NCBI RefSeq assembly: GCF_010119935.1
Contig: NZ_CP048209.1
Location: 1,669,501-1,733,500, forward strand
From: Paenibacillus lycopersici
GTDB taxonomy: Bacteria > Bacillota > Bacilli > Paenibacillales > Paenibacillaceae
Reading direction: 5' to 3'
Length of the DNA: 64,000 nucleotides
Part shown: piece after piece, positions 25,212-32,750 of the stretch
How the letters are laid out: the number at the start of each line of letters is the position of its first letter
Numbering within the stretch: the first letter of the stretch is position 1
Notes under the pieces: generated by a model
What the model was told of the DNA's origin: nothing
Databases searched by the model: none
Seen by the model: only the letters and a program-made list of their open reading frames with translations
Program-made: the position numbers and the translations under genes

Positions 25212-25607
25212 TTGATCATCGGTATCGGACATGATCTCGCTTCGCTGGAGCGGATCGAGAAGACGCTGCGCGGATCGGCCGGCGCACGGTTCCAAGAGCG
25301 AATCCTGACGGAGCGCGAGCGGGCCATGGCTTCGGAATACAACGGCCGGCGCTTCGTGGAATTCGTCGGCGGGCGGTTCGCCGTCAAGGAAGCCGTCGCC
25401 AAAGCGTTCGGCTGCGGCATCGGCGGCACGCTTGGCTTCCTGGACATCGAGGTTGGCCGCGAGGAGAGCGGCAAACCGCTCTGCCGCCTGTCGGCGGACG
25501 CGTGGGACAGGCTTGGCCTGCTAAGCTCGGATACTGCCATTCACGTCTCCATCTCGCATGACTACGCGCTGGCCTCAGCGTATGTCATCGCGGAGCGGAT
25601 CCGCTAA
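25212..25607 (+). CDS. acpS: Holo-[acyl-carrier-protein] synthase
   Basis: Cytoplasmic transferase that attaches 4'-phosphopantetheine from CoA to acyl carrier protein. 131 residues. The magnesium-binding GHDLASLERIE at the N-terminus and the RFAVKEAVAKAFGCGIG block are diagnostic; VSISHDYALASAYVI is the conserved C-terminal segment. No ATG is available, and the TTG at 25212 fits the family N-terminus (MIIGIGHD), with a modest GGCAGGCGG ribosome site. It follows the SGNH hydrolase by 17 bases. Confidence 0.95.
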   Translation: MIIGIGHDLASLERIEKTLRGSAGARFQERILTERERAMASEYNGRRFVEFVGGRFAVKEAVAKAFGCGIGGTLGFLDIEVGREESGKPLCRLSADAWDRLGLLSSDTAIHVSISHDYALASAYVIAERIR

Positions 25608-25687
25608 GAACGGTTGCATAAGCGCTGCACCCTTTGCCCATAATTGGAATACAACGTAGAACAACGGGGCAAGAGGGGGAGACCGGG

Positions 25688-25921
25688 ATGGCACGGAGAC
25701 GGGAGCTTCTGGCACAGCGGATATTCATGAGCGGGCAGACGGTTCCGCAAGACGGGGTGTACGGCAATCTATGGGGCGGCTGGCTGCCTCTGCTGCAGGG
25801 CGATCGGTTTCCGCAGCATCCCGGGATGGACGACACGAAGTGGACGTACCAAGGAACGCTTACCGCAGGCCTGCCGCAATGGAAACGGGCGGACGGCAAG
25901 CGGTGGGCGTCGGATCGGTAG
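25688..25921 (+). CDS. Small protein resembling YjzC family
   Basis: 77 residues. The pattern GQTVPQDGVYGNLWGG, then GDRFPQHPGMDDTKW, resembles the small Bacillus YjzC-type proteins (GQ..P..G.Y, GD.FP, W) of unknown function. ATG 25688 is chosen for GAGGGGGAGACC upstream. It is followed by a strong terminator. Confidence 0.65.
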   Translation: MARRRELLAQRIFMSGQTVPQDGVYGNLWGGWLPLLQGDRFPQHPGMDDTKWTYQGTLTAGLPQWKRADGKRWASDR

Positions 25922-25937
25922 GCAGCAATGCAGCAAG

Positions 25938-25984
25938 GCCCTGATAGCGGCCGCTTCGTCAAGCGGCAGCGTCAGGGTCTTTTC
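25938..25984 (+). terminator. Terminator after the YjzC-like gene
   Basis: GCCCTGA (25938-25944) pairs with TCAGGGT (25972-25978), enclosing an inner GCCGCTT/AAGCGGC stem, then CTTTT. The remaining sequence to 26353 shows no supported gene. Confidence 0.8.
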
Positions 25985-26353
25985 GCGTGCGATTCACGGG
26001 AATGCCGGCTAGTGTCAGTGCTTGGCACGCAGCAGGAAGCGAGCTTCCGCGATTATGGCATCCGTCAGCCAGCCGGAGACGGCGGGCATGCCGCATCCTG
26101 GCGGCAGCGGACAGGAGCCAAGAGCGGAAACATGCCTGAACCCGGTGGGAGAAACGGGGGTACAGCGGGTCGTCTCATTGGCCGGGAGAATCTTTGCATG
26201 TGGATAAATAACCTATTTATGTATGGATAAGGATGATCTGGCATGCGGATTCAAGGTGTTTCTTTTCAAACGGTTGCGCTATAATAGAGCGTAATGTTTA
26301 CTACTGTTTACTAGATTACAGAAACATGCATGTTGTCTGCATTTGGAGCTGCA

Positions 26354-27214
26354 ATGAAACTTACCTACCAAACCATCATTCAAAATTATTTTCACCGTTT
26401 TCAAGCGGAAGTATCGATGGCCGCTTACTCCGTCTCCTATCCGGGACGCCAGCATCATCTGCCGCCTGAGTTCTACCGCATCTGGCTCTTTCATGAAGGA
26501 GCGGGCACCTTGCAGGTAGGCGGCCGGTCGGTGGAGATCAAGCCCGGTCAGCTGATGCTTCTTCCGCCGGGCGCGTTCCAGGCGTTCGAGGCGAAGGCGG
26601 ACACGCGGATCGGCTTGTACTGGTGCCATTTTCAGGCATCCATCGGGGACATGGACATGTTCGATCTGCTTCAGCTGCCGATAAGCGTTTATCCGGACGA
26701 CCGGGAGCATATCGTGCAGCTGTTCGAGAAGCTGATCGCGGCATGCCGTTCTCCGTTATTGACGCGGGAACTGAGGATCCGCGCGGCGATGTTCGAGCTG
26801 CTCGCCTGCTTCCTGGAATGCGGCGGCATTCAAGAATCGACGCTGCGCGCGATCGAACCGCTGGAGAAAATGGAACGCGTGCTGGCCTACATCGAAGCGC
26901 ATCTGGCCGAGACGATGTCGATCGATGACCTGGCGCGGCTTGCGTATTTGCATCCGAACTATTTTATCGGCTATTTCAAAAGCATTGTCGGCTATGCGCC
27001 CGCGCAATACGTCAATCGCCGCAGGCTGGAGCTCGCGCGATCGCTGCTGGAGAACAACGAGCTCAGCATCACCGATATCGCGCAGCGTGTCGGGATGCAG
27101 AACCATTACTTCTCGCGCATCTTCAAGCAATATATCGGCATTACGCCGAGCCGCTACAGACAAATTTACAATGAAGCGCCGAAGCGCGAGGAAGGGACGG
27201 AGGGAACGGAATGA
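26354..27214 (+). CDS. AraC-family transcriptional regulator
   Basis: 286-residue regulator. The N-terminal ~150 residues look like a cupin-type sugar-sensing domain (FHEGAGTLQVGGRSVEIKPG, QLMLLPPGAFQAF). The C-terminal ~100 residues carry the two HTH motifs (MSIDDLARLAYLHPNYFIGY and LSITDIAQRVGMQNHYFSRI, then FKQYIGITPSRYRQ). ATG 26354 is chosen over 26330 because TTTGGAGC precedes it. The stop overlaps the mutY start by four bases (ATGA), an odd coupling of a sugar-type regulator to a DNA repair gene. A TATAAT lies at 26280-26285. Confidence 0.9.
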   Translation: MKLTYQTIIQNYFHRFQAEVSMAAYSVSYPGRQHHLPPEFYRIWLFHEGAGTLQVGGRSVEIKPGQLMLLPPGAFQAFEAKADTRIGLYWCHFQASIGDMDMFDLLQLPISVYPDDREHIVQLFEKLIAACRSPLLTRELRIRAAMFELLACFLECGGIQESTLRAIEPLEKMERVLAYIEAHLAETMSIDDLARLAYLHPNYFIGYFKSIVGYAPAQYVNRRRLELARSLLENNELSITDIAQRVGMQNHYFSRIFKQYIGITPSRYRQIYNEAPKREEGTEGTE

Positions 27215-28644
27215 CTACGGAAGCGGCAAGCTACTTCAGCAGGGAGCTTCTGACGTGGTATCTGGGCCATAAAAGGGACCTGCCCTGGCGCCTGAACCGC
27301 GACCCGTACCGCGTATGGGTGTCGGAGATCATGCTGCAGCAGACGCGCGTGGATACCGTGATTCCTTACTATGAGCGTTTCATGGCGAAGTTTCCGACGG
27401 CTGCCGCGCTTGCGATGGCGCCGGAAGCGGAAGTGCTGAAATGCTGGGAAGGACTCGGCTATTATTCGCGCGCCCGCAATTTGCAGGCCGGCGCGCGCGA
27501 AGTGCTCGCCCGCCACGGAGGCGTCGTGCCGGACGACAAGGAGGCCGTCTCCGCGCTGCGGGGCGTGGGGCCGTATACGGCCGGCGCGATCATGAGCATC
27601 GCGTTCAACCGGCCGGAACCGGCGGTGGACGGCAATGTCATGCGCGTGCTGTCGCGGTATTTCTGCCTCGAGGAGGACATCGCGAAGCCGGCGACGCGGG
27701 TGAACATCGAGAAACTCGCGGCATCGCTCATCCCGGACGGCTCGGCGGGCGACTTCAACCAAGCGCTGATGGAATTGGGCGCCCTCGTCTGCACGCCGAA
27801 GTCGCCGGGCTGCCTGACCTGTCCGGTCATGATGCACTGCGAAGGACGCATGGCGGGCAAGGAGCACATCCTGCCGATCAAGACGAAGGCGAAGCCGCCG
27901 CGGCGGGAGACGCGGATCGCCGCGCTCGTTACCGGCAGCGGCGAGCATGCCGGCAAGCTGCTCGTGCGGCAGCGGCCGGAGAGCGGCCTGCTCGCGCAGA
28001 TGTGGGAGCTGCCGCATGTGCTGGCGCAAGGTGCGCTGGGCGCGAGCGCGCCGGCCAAGCGCCGCGGCCGCGGCAAGGCCTCGGCCGCCGAGGCTGCGGT
28101 GCAGATGGCTGCGGCGGATGTCATTGCCGCGGCCGCGGCCGCCGCGTTCGCCGCCGATGCCGGCGCAGCGGAGACGGCCGCCGGATCGGCGGCGGCCTTC
28201 CCGCATGAACCGGCGGCGCTGGCCGTGCCCGCTGCGGGCGTCACGGATGTCGGGACTGCCGCGGACGCCGGAGGCGGCTTCCCGGACGAACGGGAAGCCG
28301 GGACGGCGACGGATCGCCGCGCGGCAATGGCGGATTATCTCAGCCGCGCGCTGTCGGCGGAGGACGGACTGCTCGTTCGCCCGGACGCCTGGTGGGGCGA
28401 GACGGATCATGTGTTCAGCCATATCGTATGGGACATGCAGGTGTACCGGGCGGAGTTCGGTTTCTGGCAGGCGAAGGCTGCCGATGCGGCGGGCTCGCCG
28501 GACGCGGCCGAATCCGGCGCCGGTTACGGAGAAGGCGCCGCGCCGTCCCATTACCGGTGGATCGGGCCCGAGGAGATGGGCACGCTTGCTTTTCCGAACG
28601 TGTTTGTCCGAATATTGCATGATTATTGGAGCGATCTGGATTGA
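27211..28644 (+). CDS. mutY: A/G-specific adenine glycosylase with long Ala-rich insertion
   Basis: DNA repair enzyme that removes adenine mispaired with 8-oxoguanine. The catalytic domain is intact: Glu39 in SEIMLQQT, HhH motif LRGVGPYTAGAI (~116-127), catalytic Asp140 (AVDGNVMR) and the [4Fe-4S] ligands Cys194, Cys201, Cys204, Cys210 with C-X6-C-X2-C-X5-C spacing. The C-terminal NUDIX-like domain that recognises 8-oxoG begins near residue 233 but is split by about 110 residues of Ala/Gly-rich low-complexity sequence (~272-385), and a second short Ala/Gly stretch occurs near 423-445. Total length 477 exceeds the usual ~350-390. Function is very likely retained. Confidence 0.95.
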   Translation: MTTEAASYFSRELLTWYLGHKRDLPWRLNRDPYRVWVSEIMLQQTRVDTVIPYYERFMAKFPTAAALAMAPEAEVLKCWEGLGYYSRARNLQAGAREVLARHGGVVPDDKEAVSALRGVGPYTAGAIMSIAFNRPEPAVDGNVMRVLSRYFCLEEDIAKPATRVNIEKLAASLIPDGSAGDFNQALMELGALVCTPKSPGCLTCPVMMHCEGRMAGKEHILPIKTKAKPPRRETRIAALVTGSGEHAGKLLVRQRPESGLLAQMWELPHVLAQGALGASAPAKRRGRGKASAAEAAVQMAAADVIAAAAAAAFAADAGAAETAAGSAAAFPHEPAALAVPAAGVTDVGTAADAGGGFPDEREAGTATDRRAAMADYLSRALSAEDGLLVRPDAWWGETDHVFSHIVWDMQVYRAEFGFWQAKAADAAGSPDAAESGAGYGEGAAPSHYRWIGPEEMGTLAFPNVFVRILHDYWSDLD

Positions 28645-28650
28645 TTTACC

Positions 28651-28684
28651 CGCAGGCTCGTTCTACAATGGTAACGAGGCTGCG
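28651..28684. repeat. Hairpin between mutY and KDPG aldolase genes
   Basis: CGCAGGCTCGTT pairs with AACGAGGCTGCG with one mismatch and a ten-base loop. No T-tract follows, so it is not a typical terminator. Confidence 0.4.
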
Positions 28685-28752
28685 CATGCGGAAGCGCGGA
28701 ACATGGTCTATACCTGATGTTCATGGAGTCATAATCGAATGGAGGCTATATC

Positions 28753-29385
28753 GTGAGTGTAATGCTTGAACGATTGCTGCAGGAGAAGATTGTCGCGATT
28801 TTCCGTTTTATCGAGGACCAATATGCGGACCAAGCGGCAGAGGCGATGCTGAACGGCGGGATCTCGATGATGGAGATCACGATGAACACGGAAGGCGCGG
28901 CGAGCATGATCAGCCGCTGGCGCGAGAAGTTCGGCGACCGTGCGGGCATCGGCGCCGGCACGGTGCTTGATCTGGACACGGCCAAGGAAGCGGTCGCGGC
29001 CGGTTCGCAGTTCATGATCTCCCCGAATCTCGACGAATCCGTCGTCGATTACGGCTTGAAGACCGGCGTCCCGGTCTGGCCGGGCGTCATGACGCCGACG
29101 GAAATCGTCCGCGCATGGAAAGCCGGCGCGGAGCTGGTGAAGATCTTCCCGATGGGCACGCTCGGTTTGAAGTACTTGACCGAAATTCGCGCGCCGCTGG
29201 ACAAGATTCCGATGCTGGCATCGGGCGGCGTCGATCTCGACAACATCGCCGACTACTTCAAAGCCGGCGCTTGCAGCGTCGGCATGGGCAGCAAGCTCGT
29301 CAACCTCGACTGGGTGCGCAGCGGACGCTTCGACCTGCTGGAAGATCGGGCAAGGAAGTTCGCGGAAGCGGTAAAGGGTCTGTAA
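28753..29385 (+). CDS. eda: KDPG/KHG aldolase (2-keto-3-deoxy-6-phosphogluconate aldolase)
   Basis: Cytoplasmic class I aldolase that splits KDPG to pyruvate and glyceraldehyde 3-phosphate, linking uronate or gluconate breakdown to glycolysis. 210 residues. Family blocks: IVAIFRF, MMEITMNT with Glu41, GIGAGTVLD, and ELVKIFPMG with Lys130 as Schiff-base residue, then LASGGVDLDN and GMGSKLV. GTG 28753 is served by GGAGG seven bases upstream. KDG kinase is not adjacent, so the pathway must be completed elsewhere. A sister activity on related keto-deoxy phosphates cannot be excluded. Confidence 0.92.
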   Translation: MSVMLERLLQEKIVAIFRFIEDQYADQAAEAMLNGGISMMEITMNTEGAASMISRWREKFGDRAGIGAGTVLDLDTAKEAVAAGSQFMISPNLDESVVDYGLKTGVPVWPGVMTPTEIVRAWKAGAELVKIFPMGTLGLKYLTEIRAPLDKIPMLASGGVDLDNIADYFKAGACSVGMGSKLVNLDWVRSGRFDLLEDRARKFAEAVKGL

Positions 29386-29433
29386 TGAGTTCGTAAGATA
29401 TTATTTTGCTAGTTTCATAGCCATGAAACGTGA

Positions 29434-29457
29434 AAGCGCGGCCCCGGCCGCGCTTTT
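29434..29457 (+). terminator. Terminator of the KDPG aldolase gene
   Basis: AAGCGCGGCC and GGCCGCGCTT form a perfect 10-bp stem with a two-base loop followed by TTTTTGTG. Confidence 0.88.
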
Positions 29458-29499
29458 TGTGTTGCAGCAAGGGAGTTTGACGTCCCTAAGCCTTATAAA

Positions 29500-29528
29500 A
29501 CAAAGAGGCCTGCGGCATATCCGCAGGC
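29500..29528 (-). terminator. Leftward terminator after the AraC gene
   Basis: GCCTGCGG (29508-29515) pairs with CCGCAGGC (29521-29528) around CATAT. On the minus strand CTCTTTGTTTT follows, so it would stop transcripts from the AraC gene at 29725. Confidence 0.6.
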
Positions 29529-29724
29529 GCAAGAGAGAAAATATATAATAAAGGGGGGTCATGTGTCTATTATAGAATACTTTTATGAAAGGAACATGAA
29601 GGGAATATTACAATTACATTACAGATTCGCAATCGGCTTCATGGAGCTTGATAGGGCGACGACATGGACTTCTATATGATTCAAGATTTCGTGAACGCAT
29701 TGCAGCAATAGAAGCCGTTACCGA

Positions 29725-30648
29725 TTACCGGCGAAGACGGCTTGATTGCGGCGCAGGTGGCGCTGACCGGTTATGAATCGAATGGTCTTTATCGCGATTT
29801 CTTCGATAGTAGCCCGGATTCACGCCTGTTGCAGATTTGAAGGTTTTGGAGAAGTGGTGGACATCCGTGAATCCGCAGTATTCGCTTGCCGTTTGCAGGG
29901 AAAGACCATCTCTTAACAGCTCTTGTGCATACTCCACTCTCAGCTTCAGTAGGTACTGATACGGAGTCATGTGAAAATGCTGCTTGAAGAGCACGGTGAA
30001 GCGGGATGGAGAGAGTCCGGCTCTCTTCGCCATGTCCTCGATATGGATGGGCTCCGATATGTGGAAGGCGAAGTAGGACGTAATCCAATTCAAGAAGGGC
30101 TGGTTGGTGAGCGTTCGCGGACCAGGCGTCATATACGTCTTGAACACGAGCGTTAACCATTCATGGGCAAGCTGATTCGCTTCCATCATTCCGATGTAGG
30201 TTTGTAATTGCCAGTTCTCGATGATTTTAAACGTGAGATCTCTTAGCTTGCTCGGATTGGCGGTATTGAGCTTGAAGGGAATGTTTATCGTCTCGCAATC
30301 ATGAAGCCGCGGCTGCATGAAATCCACGAATGGCGACATGTCCAGTTGTCCCGGTCTGGTGACGAAGCTGCGCTCTCTATGTGGATTGTAGAAGAAATCA
30401 AGGTGAACGTAAGGATTAATGGTATTGCCGATTCCTTTAATCGTATGGATGTCCCCAGGCTGAAGCAGACAGAGATCGCCTTCTTTCACGACATGAAGCA
30501 CGCCATCGATTTGAATTTCGAATTGACCTTCCTGGGCGTAAAAAATGATGTAATCCAACAAGCTTCGTTCGCCCAGAAAAAAAGGACGGCGAATCGCATA
30601 GTCCGAGTTCCGAATATAAGGCGCAATCGCGTGATCCTCTAACTTCAT
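29725..30648 (-). CDS. AraC-family transcriptional regulator
   Basis: 307 residues from ATG 30648. The nearby ATG at 30657 is too close to AAGG to be the start. An N-terminal cupin-like region (IIFYAQEGQFEIQIDGVLHV, GDLCLLQPGDIHTIKG) precedes the C-terminal double HTH (IHIEDMAKRAGLSPSRFTVL, LSLQTASEYCGFTDVHHFSK, FKSATGVNPGYYR). It is divergent from the decayed GH116/importer unit and probably controlled it, and perhaps still controls the intact GH116 gene. Base composition is visibly more AT-rich than the flanking housekeeping genes. Confidence 0.9.
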   Translation of the reverse strand: MKLEDHAIAPYIRNSDYAIRRPFFLGERSLLDYIIFYAQEGQFEIQIDGVLHVVKEGDLCLLQPGDIHTIKGIGNTINPYVHLDFFYNPHRERSFVTRPGQLDMSPFVDFMQPRLHDCETINIPFKLNTANPSKLRDLTFKIIENWQLQTYIGMMEANQLAHEWLTLVFKTYMTPGPRTLTNQPFLNWITSYFAFHISEPIHIEDMAKRAGLSPSRFTVLFKQHFHMTPYQYLLKLRVEYAQELLRDGLSLQTASEYCGFTDVHHFSKTFKSATGVNPGYYRRNRDKDHSIHNRSAPPAPQSSRLRR

Positions 30649-30709
30649 CTCAACCATCCTTATAGATAATCGTTTTTTACATAAAATCCAGTGCTTTTAT
30701 ATACAGTTT

Positions 30710-30723
30710 TTAAAGCGCTAACA
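30710..30723 (+). promoter_or_regulatory. cre-like site between AraC gene and decayed operon
   Basis: TTAAAGCGCTAACA differs from the cre consensus at one base. Its position between a sugar regulator and a glycosidase/importer remnant supports a former catabolite-repressed promoter. Confidence 0.4.
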
Positions 30724-30756
30724 TTCTATACTAATCGTATCTGCATTATATCATCT

Positions 30757-30890
30757 TATGAAGGAGCCGAACGATAAAACATCGATAGAAGGCGTAAATA
30801 CAAGGGGGATCAGCATTCTATTTGGGGGGCAGCAGAGGAATTGGAAGCGCCGGGTTAACGGTTGACGGGCGGCTGGTAGATCGAAAAATA
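30757..30890 (+). pseudogene. Remnant of a GH116 glycosidase N-terminus
   Basis: The segment begins with the same TATGAAGGAGCCGAA leader as the intact GH116 gene at 32751. It then decodes, across frameshifts, to EGVNTRGISILFGG and GIGSAGLTVDGRLVDRKI, which parallel KGANTREISFPLGG and GIGSGSIGLAGNGRLVDWEI at the start of the intact enzyme. Only about 45 codons survive, with in-frame stops. This implies a second GH116 gene once stood here. Confidence 0.65.
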
Positions 30891-31002
30891 TAGAGTCGCC
30901 AAAATAAAAGAAACAAGTAAACAGATGTATTTTGCACTTCTTGCAAATGCGTTATTTGATGATGGTTTTTTTCCGAAACGTTTAAGTAATTCGAAAGGAT
31001 GG

Positions 31003-31744
31003 ATGATCAGATTGAATGCTGTAACTAGAGAAGCGCCTCGCAATAAAAGAGGAGTGCTTGCAGAATGCATCAAACACAGAAATCTATTGTTGATGGTTTT
31101 GCCAGGCATTATTTTCTTTCTCATATTCAGATATGCGCCAATGTATGGGATTCAGATTGCGTTCCGGGATTTAAATTCAACAAAGGGATCACTGGAAGCG
31201 AATGGGTTGGCCTAGAACACTTCCACGATCTGTTTAGTCGACCGAGCTTCCTTGAGGTGTTTACGAATACGATCCAAATCAGTACCTATAAGCTGATCTT
31301 CGGCTTCCCCGTTCCCATTATTTTCGCCTTGCTTCTGAATGAGCTCCGAGTAGGAGCGTTGGCTGGAGCTCCATCATCTATCTCGCTGCGATTGCAGGCG
31401 TTAACTCCGAGCTGTACGAGGCGGGGAATCTCGATGGTTGTAATCGTTTTCAGCTCGCGAGGTACATCACTTTTCCGGCGATCATGCCCATAGTGACGAT
31501 CATGTTCATATTTGCCGTGGGAGGTATAGTCGCTGACGACTTCGACCAAATATTCAATCTCTATTCTCCGGCTGTTTATAAAGTAGGCGACGTCCTGGGG
31601 ACCTATGCGTACCGGAACGGGATCGAAAGCATGGATTACAGCTTTGCAACGGCGGTTGGCCTCTTTATGAACATCGTTTCGCTGATATTGGTGTTGGCGG
31701 CTAACTTCTTCGCAAAAAGATACAGCGATAATGGAATCCGGTAA
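31003..31744 (+). pseudogene. Decayed sugar ABC permease, LplB type
   Basis: Three consecutive frames encode parts of one LplB-like permease: NLLLMVLPGIIFFLIFRYAP, then GITGSEWVGLEHFHDLF and FPVPIIFALLLNEL, then VTIMFIFAVGG and the C-terminal NFFAKRYSDNGIR. The EAA loop survives in the bridging frame (ELYEAGNLDGCNRFQLARY). The region between LLNEL and VGWSSIIYLA is missing the middle membrane segments expected of the family, so there is an internal deletion as well as frameshifts. It cannot make a full protein. Confidence 0.8.
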
Positions 31745-32238
31745 TGGAAGTGAACGAGATGAAGAGTTCTAGCCGGATAAAGAAAAGCGTTGGCGAGCAC
31801 GCCTTTGATTCATTCAACGTCATTTTTATGATTTTACTTTGTTTTACGACCATCTATCCCTTTATGTATCTCCTCTCGCTCTCCTTAAGCGCAGGCAACA
31901 TCTCGCTTACGTAAATTTACTTTTTTCCGCCTGAGCTGTCCTTCGATAATTTCAAGAGCGTACTAAGCTACAGTTACATCAAAACGGGTTTCGTAAATTC
32001 GGTCCTGCGCGTTGTACTTGGTACTTCATTAGAGCACTGGACAGGCCCCGTTGATAATAACGGTGAGATTGTCAAAGAAATCGAAGAGAAATTCAATGTA
32101 AATCTGACGATGGTTGACGCCGGCGATGCGGCTGCATTCGATGTTAAGATTGCCGCAGGCGAAGTTCCTGACGTGTTTCCTGTGAGCTTCTCCAAATATC
32201 AGAAGTACATCGACGATGAAATCATTAGCGAGGCATAA
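31744..32238 (+). pseudogene. Decayed fusion of MalG/YtcP-type permease and sugar-binding protein
   Basis: The frame begins as a YtcP-like permease (FDSFNVIFMILLCFTTIYPF, MYLLSLSLSAGN), is broken by TAA at 31912-31914, then continues (SFDNFKSVLSYSYIKTGFVN). Near 32029 it passes in frame into the interior of a binding lipoprotein (EHWTGPVDNNGEIVKEIEEK) and stops at 32236. The rest of the permease and the signal peptide of the binding protein are absent, so a deletion fused the two genes. The product cannot be a working transporter. Confidence 0.75.
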
Positions 32239-32714
32239 AGACGGCGTGCTTACTCCTGAGTTTGTAAATGCGAACGGAGAAAACAAAGGCGGAGACTGGT
32301 CCATCGCAACTGATTTCGTAAACGGCACGCTTGGCGTAACCAGCTACCCGGAATACCTCTACTGGAAACCGGCTCAATCAGCAGGTGATCGCGAAGGCTC
32401 GAACATTATGGAAATGAGAAAAAGGCGCAACGTTCAATAATGCGATCTGGATGCCATCCATTATTGCGAAGGTCAACCGTGAGTACGCATGGGGCATGTC
32501 GCTTGGAACGCTCCAAAGCGATGGTATTATGAATGAGGTTATTCTACCTCTCCCATCTCAGCCTAAATATGGAGCAGAGCTTGACAAAATCAGATCCGAG
32601 GCGTATGTGGACATCATTACTGGAAAACAGCCTATCGATTATTTCGATACCTTTGTAGAAAAGTGGAGAGCAGCAGGCGGTAAAACGCTGGAAGAAGAGG
32701 CTGCCGCAAGATAA
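32239..32714 (+). pseudogene. Remnant of the sugar-binding lipoprotein, C-terminal part
   Basis: Two frames continue the binding-protein homology: KDGVLTPEFVNANGENKGGD with FVNGTLGVTSYPEYLYW, then, after a frameshift near 32420, ATFNNAIWMPSIIAKVN, VILPLPSQPKYGAELDKI and the end KWRAAGGKTLEEEAAAR. Signal peptide and central parts are lost. It lies immediately upstream of the intact GH116 gene and was probably in the same operon. Confidence 0.75.
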
Positions 32715-32750
32715 AGGTGCATTTTACTATTCCTATGAAGGAGCCGAAGA

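Noticed and set aside
25928-26230. 100-codon frame after the YjzC-like gene
   Set aside because: It begins inside the terminator hairpin, has no ribosome site and no protein-like pattern.
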